From contig NZ_QPEX01000006.1 in the NCBI RefSeq assembly GCF_003335505.1, forward strand, positions 62,001 through 126,000: a stretch of 64,000 nucleotides of DNA, in the 5' to 3' direction. Origin of the DNA: Bremerella cremea (lineage in GTDB: Bacteria > Planctomycetota > Planctomycetia > Pirellulales > Pirellulaceae). The position numbers and the translations under genes were made by a program. Position 1 is the first letter of the stretch. Each line of letters begins with the position of its first letter. Below, one piece after another: positions 57,774 to 64,000 of this stretch. The notes beneath the pieces are model-generated. The model saw only the letters and a program-made list of their open reading frames with translations. It was not told the DNA's origin and searched no databases.

Positions 57774-58184
57774 ATGGAAATCCTTAAAGAAGAAAACCCG
57801 TACCAGTCGCCCGTTGAATCGGCTGACCATGTCGTTTTGCGAGAGGCGGTGCTACGCCGGGCCAGCTTGGCGTGGCAGTTTCCGCTAGTAGGAGCATTGC
57901 TTTTCGTGGCCACGATATTCGTTAACTGGCTTCCATTTGCGACCTCGCTCTACTTCTTGCTGGTGCTGGCCATGCTAGGTTTCTGGGTCGGCGGGCTATT
58001 GATGACCGTTTATGCCGTTCTCGCAGCGCAGCGTCATTCAGGCGCGCTACGTCACGGCGTTCAAGGAATGCTTTGCAATGCGATGCTCACCGGGGTTATT
58101 CTTTTAGGCGTTGTTGGCTACGCCTACCTGGTCGCTGAAACCAGACCAACCACCACCAACCCGCCAGCATCGGCGAAGCCGTAA
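57774..58184 (+). CDS. Small membrane protein, first of three tandem paralogues
   Basis: 136 residues. The N-terminus (KEENPYQSPVES) carries the NP-aromatic-x-SP motif. Two or three hydrophobic helices follow (LVGALLFVATIFVNWLPF, MLGFWVGGLLMTVYAVL, MLTGVILLGVVGYAYLV). Function unknown. It is followed after 19 bases by the second paralogue, and the three form one probable transcript. Confidence 0.7.
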   Translation: MEILKEENPYQSPVESADHVVLREAVLRRASLAWQFPLVGALLFVATIFVNWLPFATSLYFLLVLAMLGFWVGGLLMTVYAVLAAQRHSGALRHGVQGMLCNAMLTGVILLGVVGYAYLVAETRPTTTNPPASAKP

Positions 58185-58203
58185 AGAGAAAGCCCCTCGT
58201 CCA

Positions 58204-58593
58204 ATGACGCCCCCAGAATCCAACAATCCGTTCGCTTCTCCGACCGACCCCCGCGAGAGCAAGGTCACACCGGAAGAGGTAATGCGGTCCGTCCGCATCG
58301 GCTGGATCATGCCGATCGTCAGTGGCTTGGGTGTGGGCCAATACGCCATGATCGCTGGCTTTGAGTTCAGCCTCGCCGTATTGGTGGTTGTGCTGCTGAC
58401 CTCTGGCCTCAGCTTGCTAGTGGGTATTCGTTTTACCCTCCGTGCATTCACCTTACGCAGGTACAATCCACACGTCGGGCCGCAGATCGGCTGGGCAATT
58501 GTAGGCAACCTGCTGATGGCTGTTCTATTTGTTGCCTGTACAATCAGGCTGTTCAACGTCGATTGGTCAGATTTTTCAAACGCAATCTACTAG
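58204..58593 (+). CDS. Small membrane protein, second of three tandem paralogues
   Basis: About 130 residues from ATG 58204; the frame upstream overlaps the previous gene. N-terminus ESNNPFASPTDPRES, then helices WIMPIVSGLGVG, FSLAVLVVVLLTSGLSLLVG and AIVGNLLMAVLFVACT. Paralogous to its neighbours in the N-terminal motif and helix plan, though not closely similar overall. Confidence 0.7.
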   Translation: MTPPESNNPFASPTDPRESKVTPEEVMRSVRIGWIMPIVSGLGVGQYAMIAGFEFSLAVLVVVLLTSGLSLLVGIRFTLRAFTLRRYNPHVGPQIGWAIVGNLLMAVLFVACTIRLFNVDWSDFSNAIY

Positions 58594-58601
58594 CCACGAG
58601 A

Positions 58602-58994
58602 ATGGATACCCTAATCGAAACATCGGAAGACAACCCGTTTGAATCGCCAGCGACGCCCAGTGAAAGTGCGATTATTGAGGTTTCGTTTTCTCCTTTCGTC
58701 ACGTTGACCTGGATCCTGCCGCTTCTCAGTGGGCTCTTGTCCGTGACTGCGTTTATCGTTCCGGCGCACATCGGCGATACACCGATCGCAATTTGGTTTT
58801 TTGCAGCGTCCCTTTTGTCGCTGATTGGTGGGATCGGGGTCACGATTTACGCGTTGTTTGTGGGAAAACAGTGGGCACCAGCATGGCCCCATCTGTTGGC
58901 CGGCATCCTACTGAGCGGGGTAATGCTTTTCCCGCTGGGATTCTTCGTTTATGCGTTGATTGCGGTCATGATGTTTTTAAGCAGCTTCTCGTAG
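58602..58994 (+). CDS. Small membrane protein, third of three tandem paralogues
   Basis: About 131 residues from ATG 58602, eight bases after the previous stop. N-terminus TSEDNPFESPATPSES, then helices LPLLSGLLSVTAFIV, WFFAASLLSLIGGIGVTIYALFV and LLAGILLSGVMLFPLGFFVY. Its sequence resembles the second paralogue in the helix order. A dispersed palindrome lies 52 bases past its stop. Confidence 0.7.
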   Translation: MDTLIETSEDNPFESPATPSESAIIEVSFSPFVTLTWILPLLSGLLSVTAFIVPAHIGDTPIAIWFFAASLLSLIGGIGVTIYALFVGKQWAPAWPHLLAGILLSGVMLFPLGFFVYALIAVMMFLSSFS

Positions 58995-59046
58995 AATCTG
59001 TTCCAATCGTTTGGTTCCGATTGGTTGCCATGCCGTCGTCTTCGTC

Positions 59047-59074
59047 GGCATGCTCACGAAGACGAGCGCATGAC
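59047..59074. repeat. Dispersed 28-bp palindrome, imperfect copy
   Basis: GGCATGCTCACG, AAGA and CGAGCGCATGAC match the perfect palindrome at 19195-19222 (GTCATGCTCACG, TTTG, CGTGAGCATGAC) with few changes and the same length. It lies between the small membrane protein array and the MazG gene. Confidence 0.65.
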
Positions 59075-59106
59075 ACGGACGCTTCAAAACTGACGAAAAC
59101 CAAGCG

Positions 59107-59523
59107 TTACGAAGTCTTCGGCGGGTCTTCTTTCCCGTACCGTCCGCGGAACTCGTCGGCAGGGTATTTGGCGACGTTTTTCTTCATTTTCTCGCGCATA
59201 AGCGTCGCCACATCAAAGCCCATTTCGTTGCAGAGGGCCAGGGCGTAGCACATGACGTCGGCAATTTCTTCGCCGATAGCTGCCCGCTTTTCAGGTTCCA
59301 GTTCGGCTCGCGAGGCTTCGACGGTGATCCACTGGAAGTGCTCCATCAGTTCGGCCGCTTCAATGGCGAGGGCCATGCTGATGTTTTTTGGTGCGTGGAA
59401 CTGATGCCAATCACGCTCAGCAACAAAGTGCGCGACCATCTCACGCAGTTGACCCACCGGCGTTTGCAGATCGTCAGAAATGGCGTCGATGCGTTGGGCT
59501 AAGCTTTGTGAATCACGATTCAT
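59107..59523 (-). CDS. MazG-type nucleotide pyrophosphohydrolase (dCTPase-like)
   Basis: 139 residues from ATG 59523, with GGGAG six bases upstream. The MazG-like metal site is AIEAAELMEHFQW plus EEIADVMCYALAL (the E-x-x-E and E-x-x-D helices). Size and motifs match dCTP pyrophosphatase 1-like proteins, which remove damaged or excess dNTPs. It is a single gene. The C-terminal end (GRYGKEDPPK) is typical of the bacterial group. Confidence 0.88.
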   Translation of the reverse strand: MNRDSQSLAQRIDAISDDLQTPVGQLREMVAHFVAERDWHQFHAPKNISMALAIEAAELMEHFQWITVEASRAELEPEKRAAIGEEIADVMCYALALCNEMGFDVATLMREKMKKNVAKYPADEFRGRYGKEDPPKTS

Positions 59524-59620
59524 GCGAATCTCCCTGAGGCAGATCATTCCACACTGAGCCCAAGTGACTCAAACGATGTGTGTCATGATTGGAGATATCG
59601 CCGTTTGATTCAACCGGTGG

Positions 59621-60430
59621 CTACCGCTGAGTGGGCTCTTCTGCTTGGGTTGCCGGCAGACCAAGTAAGCGGCAAGCAAAGATCGGCGAAAGGTCAGCCT
59701 TGCTCGTAGCTGGCTCATCACCCTCTAGGGTTTCGTCAACCGGCTCTTGCGTTTCAGGCATGTTGGCCGCAGGTGTTTGATCCACCGATTCAGGCAAGGC
59801 CGGCTGCTCGACGTTGTCGTCATTTTCGTCGAAAACACGAGCATAAACCGATTTCCCCGAGGCGGTGGCAGCCTCAACTTGCGGCGTAACCGGAGCCATC
59901 CCAGCAGACTCCGTGAACCGAGAGCCAGCGTGCGAAGCAGGCAATTGAGGCTCGGCAGCCAGGTCTTTTGAATAACGCGAAGCGTGTCCTTGTGGGGCCC
60001 CGACAACTTCTTCATGGCTAACCATTCGCCCCTCAGGCCCAATCACGACACTGGGATTCGCCCAATCGACAGGTGCTGCCGTGTATGGGTCGACCGACGA
60101 TTTTTGCGGGTTGGCCGCAACTTCTTCGCTTGGTTTCGTACTGCCAGACGGGTGTTGGGCTGTATCGTTGGCAACCGGAGCAGAGAAGGAGCTCGGCGTC
60201 ACTTCTTCCTCGATTGGTGGCAAGCGGCGCAGTTGGTCGTCTACCTTGATATTGGCTTGGTCGACCGCCGCTGGGGTAGGGGGGTTCGCACTCGACCAGC
60301 GTGATCCGCCGGTATATTGCCCCCAAACCGGGGAAAGCGTGGCCAGTGATGTGGCCGCCAGGACCAAACCGGCAAACATTTTCGACACCCCGGTGGCCCG
60401 GTTTCGGCTGTTGCTGCTGTACTGTGTCAT
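59621..60430 (-). CDS. Secreted proline/alanine-rich protein of unknown function
   Basis: About 269 residues from ATG 60430. A signal peptide is likely (VSKMFAGLVLAATSLATLSPVWGQ). The mature part is disordered in appearance: Ser/Pro/Ala/Glu-rich (SSANPPTPAAVDQAN, HPSGSTKPSEEVAANPQ, VDQTPAANMPETQEPVDETLEGDEP), without known domain or repeats. Possibly an envelope linker. The longer frame to 60469 adds a hydrophobic-poor N-terminus. Confidence 0.6.
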   Translation of the reverse strand: MTQYSSNSRNRATGVSKMFAGLVLAATSLATLSPVWGQYTGGSRWSSANPPTPAAVDQANIKVDDQLRRLPPIEEEVTPSSFSAPVANDTAQHPSGSTKPSEEVAANPQKSSVDPYTAAPVDWANPSVVIGPEGRMVSHEEVVGAPQGHASRYSKDLAAEPQLPASHAGSRFTESAGMAPVTPQVEAATASGKSVYARVFDENDDNVEQPALPESVDQTPAANMPETQEPVDETLEGDEPATSKADLSPIFACRLLGLPATQAEEPTQR

Positions 60431-60567
60431 GATCCCTACCACGCAAAAAGATCGAGAAAAACTCACCACAAACGCCTCTATGAAGTGGCGTCTTCGTTTT
60501 TATCGTCAGTTTCGCGCAAGAAAGTTTAGCGATTGTAGCGGTCACGACCGGTGATAGCAGAATTTCC

Positions 60568-60597
60568 TTGACTAAAAATGCCCGTTCTATCCATAAT
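60568..60597 (+). promoter_or_regulatory. Predicted promoter of the marR-RND operon
   Basis: TTGACT (60568-60573) and CATAAT (60592-60597) are 18 bases apart, about 40 bases before the MarR ATG. The TTGACT box is near consensus. Confidence 0.55.
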
Positions 60598-60607
60598 TCC
60601 TTAGGAA
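60597..60607. promoter_or_regulatory. Candidate MarR operator
   Basis: The 11-base perfect palindrome TTCCTTAGGAA directly follows the -10 box, where a MarR-type repressor would block transcription. Its match to this protein is inference from position and symmetry. Confidence 0.4.
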
Positions 60608-60637
60608 GGCTAACTAAACACCCACCGTGAGTAGTCC

Positions 60638-61108
60638 ATGCGATATGACTTCCAATCTAGCCCTGGCTATTGGATCACCTTTACTTCCCATCAATACCAG
60701 CAACGTGTTGATGCGGAGTTGCGTCCGTTCGGAATCACGTTTCGTCAATTTCAAGTCTTGGCTTGGTTGAAGTGTGACGGGCGGTTAACACAAAGCGAGC
60801 TTGCTCGTCGGATGTTCATTGAACCCCCAACACTGGCTGGTTTGATGATGCGAATGGAATCGGTTCACTGGATTCAACGGGTGATGTGCCCTTCGGATCG
60901 CCGCAAGAAGTACCTTGAGGTTGGCCCCGCCGCCGAGCCTGTTTGGGAAAAGATTGTCGCAGTACTTAACAAGCTTCGCGCAGAAGCGGTCAAAGGTCTT
61001 ACTTCGGACGAAGTCGACCAACTTAATTCACTCCTTGGTCGCGTTCTGCAAAACCTAGACGGAACGTCGTCTCCTACCTCCCAACAAGTCGCCACACACC
61101 CATCATGA
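60638..61108 (+). CDS. MarR family transcriptional regulator
   Basis: 156 residues. The winged helix-turn-helix is clear: ITFRQFQVLAWLKCDGRLTQSELARRM, then TLAGLMMRMESVHWIQR and the wing CPSDRRKKYLEV. MarR proteins are ligand-released repressors. Its TGA overlaps the ATG of the adaptor gene (ATGA, 61105-61108), so it is the first gene of a three-gene efflux operon and probably its repressor. The effector is unknown. Confidence 0.93.
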   Translation: MRYDFQSSPGYWITFTSHQYQQRVDAELRPFGITFRQFQVLAWLKCDGRLTQSELARRMFIEPPTLAGLMMRMESVHWIQRVMCPSDRRKKYLEVGPAAEPVWEKIVAVLNKLRAEAVKGLTSDEVDQLNSLLGRVLQNLDGTSSPTSQQVATHPS

Positions 61109-62385
61109 ATACGACTTATCCCTATTTCAGCCTAGCGTCCATCGTGCTAACCCTGGCGATTGTCTTGCCACTGCAAGCCCAGGGCAAAGCCGCGCCGCCA
61201 GCACCGGTTCGTACCGCCGTGGTCCAGCAAAAAGAAATCGCCACGCAAAAACCGTTTGTTGGCACAGTACGGCCCACCCAACAGGCCATTTTAGGAAGTG
61301 CGGTCGATGGTCGCGTGATCGAATTCAACTACGAAGAAGGAGATAGGGTGGAAAATGGAGCCGCGATCGCCCAACTTCTCACCCAAACAATCAATTTGCA
61401 ATGGGAAGCCGCCAAAGCGGAACTGAATGTCCGTAAGGCGGAACTTGAAGAGTTGGAAAACGGCACCCGTCCGGAAGAAATCGAGCAGATGAAAGCCCGC
61501 ATGTTGGCTGCCGAAGCCAGGAAGCGGTACCTTGAATTGCGTCGCAAACGAGCCGAAGACCTGTACAACAATCAAAAGGTCACCTCGGCAGAAGTGCGTG
61601 ACGAAGCAGTTTCGGCTGCCGACGCTGCTATCCAAGCCTATCTGGAAGCCAAAGCCGCTTACGACCTGGGCGTGGCTGGGCCTCGGGCCGAACAGATCGC
61701 CCAGGCCAAAGCTCGCGTGGCAATGCAACAAGCCGTGACCAACGAGTTGGAAGATCGCATCAAAAAATACACCATTCGCACCCGTTTCGATGGTTACATC
61801 GTGAAGAAGGCCACCGAAGTCGGTGCCTGGGCGAGCGCCGGGGGACCGATTGCGGAAGTCGCTCATCTCGATTCCGTGGATCTCGTGGCGAACGTTCCGG
61901 AACAAGACATTCCTTACGTTCAGGTTGGCCGAGAAGTCACCGTCGTGGTCTTCGCTTACAAAGACAAGCCGTTCAAGGGCACCGTTTTCTCGATCAACCC
62001 TTCCGCCGATGTACGATCCAGGACTTTTCCCGTCAAGATTCGCGTGAAGAATGAAATGGTCGATGGCAAACCAATGCTCAAATCAGGCATGATGGGCAAT
62101 GTGCTGCTGCAAGCTGGCGAGCGCAAGACGGCCACGCTTGTCCCCAAAGATGCCATTGTTTTAGGTGGGGCTGCCCCCATGCTTTATGTCGTTGTCAAAT
62201 CGGCAGATGGCATGACGGTGAAGCCTGTGGCCGTAAAAGTTGGTGAAGCCGACGAGAGCTTGATTGAAGTGATCGGCGAAGTTCAACCGGGCGATCAAGT
62301 TGTTACTCGGGGCAACGAGCGACTACGTCCCGGCCAGGCAATTACGATCATTCCGCCCACCGAATCCCAATCGGTCGGTAGCTAA
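61105..62385 (+). CDS. RND efflux periplasmic adaptor (HlyD/AcrA-like)
   Basis: 426 residues. A signal peptide (SLASIVLTLAIVLPLQAQGKA) precedes the barrel-sandwich/hairpin adaptor: VGTVRPTQQAILGSAVDGRV, a long alpha hairpin (about 95-215), IRTRFDGYIVKKATEVGAWASAGGP and a beta-barrel with membrane-proximal end (VGEVQPGDQVVTRGNERLRPGQ). It joins an inner-membrane RND pump to an outer-membrane channel. It overlaps marR and lies 44 bases before the permease gene. No outer-membrane channel gene is in the window. Confidence 0.94.
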   Translation: MNTTYPYFSLASIVLTLAIVLPLQAQGKAAPPAPVRTAVVQQKEIATQKPFVGTVRPTQQAILGSAVDGRVIEFNYEEGDRVENGAAIAQLLTQTINLQWEAAKAELNVRKAELEELENGTRPEEIEQMKARMLAAEARKRYLELRRKRAEDLYNNQKVTSAEVRDEAVSAADAAIQAYLEAKAAYDLGVAGPRAEQIAQAKARVAMQQAVTNELEDRIKKYTIRTRFDGYIVKKATEVGAWASAGGPIAEVAHLDSVDLVANVPEQDIPYVQVGREVTVVVFAYKDKPFKGTVFSINPSADVRSRTFPVKIRVKNEMVDGKPMLKSGMMGNVLLQAGERKTATLVPKDAIVLGGAAPMLYVVVKSADGMTVKPVAVKVGEADESLIEVIGEVQPGDQVVTRGNERLRPGQAITIIPPTESQSVGS

Positions 62386-62429
62386 ACGCATCTTTTCCAT
62401 CTCTCACCTTCCCGCCTCAAGCTTATTCC

Positions 62430-64000
62430 ATGATCAATTTCTTCCTCAACAATCCGGTCAAAGTAGCCGTTGGCGTGTTACTGGTCGCGTTGTTCGGAAC
62501 GGTCGCGCTGTACCAAATGCCGATGCAGCTCACGCCGGAGGTGCAAACGCCGACCATCACCATCGAAACCTCCTGGCCCGGGGCTAGTCCGCAGGAAATC
62601 GAGCGGGAAATTGTTGTCGAGCAGGAAGAGCAATTGAAAAGCGTCGAAGGCATTCGGAAGATGACTTCCGAAAGTACTGACTCGAGAGCGACCATCACGC
62701 TTGAGTTCCTGGTCGGTACCAACATGGAAGAGGCCTTGCTGAAGGTCAACAGCCGTCTCGCCCAAGTTCCCGACTACCCGGAAGACGCCGACCAACCGGT
62801 GATCAGCACAGCCAACTCCTCTGATCGTCCCATCGCCTGGTTCGTGCTTGGCCCGCGGAAACCATCCCAAGACCAGTTCGACGCGTTCCGCCAGAAGTAT
62901 CCGAACTTGAAAGCCGAGCTGGATGAAATCGAGTTTTCACCCAACGTGGGCGTGCTCATGCTGCGGCTGAGAAATGCAGCCAAAGCTCATCCCGAATTCG
63001 CCGAATTGGCCCCGCCGGCCAGTCTCGATGTCATGACCATGAAACGCTTCGCTGAGGACGAGATCGAAGCGAGGTTTGAACGCGTAAAAGGGGTTTCGCA
63101 GTCGAACGTGATCGGTGGTCTGGAAGATGAAATTCAGGTGGTCGTTCATCCCGAACGACTGGCTGCCCGGCAGCTAACCATCAGCGACGTCCGTCGTGTT
63201 CTTTCCGGCCAAAACGAAGACACTTCGGCGGGGGATTTCTGGGAAGGCAAACGACGCTGGGTTGTCCGTACCCTGGGCCAGTTTCGCTCGACGGATCAAG
63301 TCGAAAACCAACTTCTCGCTGTCCGAGATGGTGTGCCCGTTTATGTCCGTGATATCGGCGAAGTCCGTCACGGCTACAAAAAGCCCAACGGCATCATGCG
63401 TCGCTTCGGCGAATCGAGCATCGGCATTAATTGCGTGCGAGAAACCAACGCCAACGTGCTGGATGTCATGGATGGCCTGCGTGATGTTCGCGAGGAACTC
63501 GACTCGGGGTTACTCAAGTCGAAAGGGCTGCAACTCGTTCAAGTTTACGACGAAACCGATTACATCTACTCGTCGGTCGACCTGGTAAAACAAAACATCT
63601 TCATCGGGGGTGCGTTGACCGTTTGTGTGCTGATGTTGTTTTTGCACCTAGGTGCTCGCACGCTGTTTTTGATCCCGGCGGCCATGGCCTTGGCGATTGG
63701 CTCGGCCACAATCAACAGCTGGCTGTTTTTACCTTGCTTGATCTTGCTGATCACGGCTGGTTTCTGGTTTGCTCGCGGGGCCTTGGTGGTTGCCCTGGCG
63801 ATTCCCACTAGTATCGTCGGGACGTTCCTGGTGCTGGGGATTCTGGGGCGTTCGTTGAACGTGATCAGCCTGGCCGGTTTGGCGTTTGCCGTGGGGATGT
63901 TGGTCGACAACGCGGTGGTCGTTCTCGAGAACATCTACCGTTATTACCAGATGGGCGATTCTCCTTTGAAAGCAGCCTCGAAAGGGACCAGCGAGGTCTG
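62430..64000 (+). CDS. RND efflux transporter permease, 3' end outside window
   Basis: At least 523 residues; the frame runs off the window. Helix 1 is NPVKVAVGVLLVALFGTVALYQMP. The porter domain follows with TPEVQTPTITIETSWPGASPQEIE, EQLKSVEGIRKMTSES and a long periplasmic loop (with RPIAWFVLGPRKPSQDQ, which differs from AcrB). Helices 2-4 begin near residue 390 (IFIGGALTVCVLMLFLHLGAR), followed by SLAGLAFAVGMLVDNAVVVLENI, the RND motif with the proton-relay Asp. The export substrate is unknown. Confidence 0.93.
   Translation, partial: MINFFLNNPVKVAVGVLLVALFGTVALYQMPMQLTPEVQTPTITIETSWPGASPQEIEREIVVEQEEQLKSVEGIRKMTSESTDSRATITLEFLVGTNMEEALLKVNSRLAQVPDYPEDADQPVISTANSSDRPIAWFVLGPRKPSQDQFDAFRQKYPNLKAELDEIEFSPNVGVLMLRLRNAAKAHPEFAELAPPASLDVMTMKRFAEDEIEARFERVKGVSQSNVIGGLEDEIQVVVHPERLAARQLTISDVRRVLSGQNEDTSAGDFWEGKRRWVVRTLGQFRSTDQVENQLLAVRDGVPVYVRDIGEVRHGYKKPNGIMRRFGESSIGINCVRETNANVLDVMDGLRDVREELDSGLLKSKGLQLVQVYDETDYIYSSVDLVKQNIFIGGALTVCVLMLFLHLGARTLFLIPAAMALAIGSATINSWLFLPCLILLITAGFWFARGALVVALAIPTSIVGTFLVLGILGRSLNVISLAGLAFAVGMLVDNAVVVLENIYRYYQMGDSPLKAASKGTSEV

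Overview
The window looks like a chromosomal segment from a planctomycete, most likely of the Pirellulales (Blastopirellula/Rhodopirellula type). This is inferred from the gene content: a Tat-exported Gfo/Idh/MocA oxidoreductase, a DUF1598 protein, an SHD1-domain protein, several small membrane proteins opening with an NP-aromatic-x-SP motif, a PPi-type phosphofructokinase, a bacterial methanofuran-type cofactor gene set, and dispersed GC-rich palindromes. Most of it is ordinary housekeeping DNA of fairly high GC. No rRNA gene, intact tRNA gene, CRISPR array or intact insertion sequence was found.

Layout. 1-5.3 kb: an oxidoreductase/DoxX pair (both minus), a MATE transporter and a 2-hydroxyacid dehydrogenase. 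5.4-7.6 kb: a Ser/Thr kinase with a strong terminator, a possible 38-residue peptide gene, and a repeat field in which inverted and direct copies of a palindromic element surround the first codons of a dead REP-associated (IS200/Y1-type) transposase. 7.6-14.2 kb: a second Gfo/Idh/MocA protein, a secreted thioredoxin, a solitary CheX-like protein, an FHA-GAF sigma-54 activator and the DUF1598 protein. 14.3-17.0 kb: three minus-strand genes resembling MfnE, MfnF and MfnD of methanofuran biosynthesis. 17.0-23.1 kb: an iron-sulfur cluster locus transcribed right to left, in the order sufR, nuoB, sufC, sufB, sufD, a Rieske ferredoxin and sufT.

23.2-38.0 kb: an AGCS symporter with an unusual N-terminal domain, secreted and lipoprotein genes, two tRNA-dihydrouridine synthases, queG, an AIM24 protein, an SHD1 protein and a second Rieske protein. 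38.3-44.8 kb: a carbon-metabolism run (zwf, an SDR, gnd, a HAD hydrolase, a PPi-phosphofructokinase). 44.9-51.2 kb: a Ca2+/Na+ antiporter, a CBS protein, fabI, an SDR, a thioredoxin and glyA. 51.2-53.4 kb: a small accessory island bracketed by glyA and a diverged second copy of the last 72 bases of glyA; it holds an ISAs1 transposase remnant, a leucine-rich-repeat lipoprotein and a beta-helix gene fragment. 53.4-64.0 kb: a prolyl oligopeptidase, mnmA, a nitroreductase, three tandem small membrane proteins, a MazG-type pyrophosphatase, a secreted protein, and a marR/adaptor/RND-permease operon that runs off the window.

Functional groups: Fe-S assembly with its likely regulator; methanofuran-type cofactor synthesis for C1 transfer; the oxidative pentose phosphate pathway and reversible glycolysis; tRNA modification (two Dus, QueG, MnmA); and envelope and efflux functions. 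The most unusual points are the duplicated glyA 3' end around an island without an integrase, the transposase remnant inside its own palindromes, nuoB placed inside a SUF operon, and the mfn genes.
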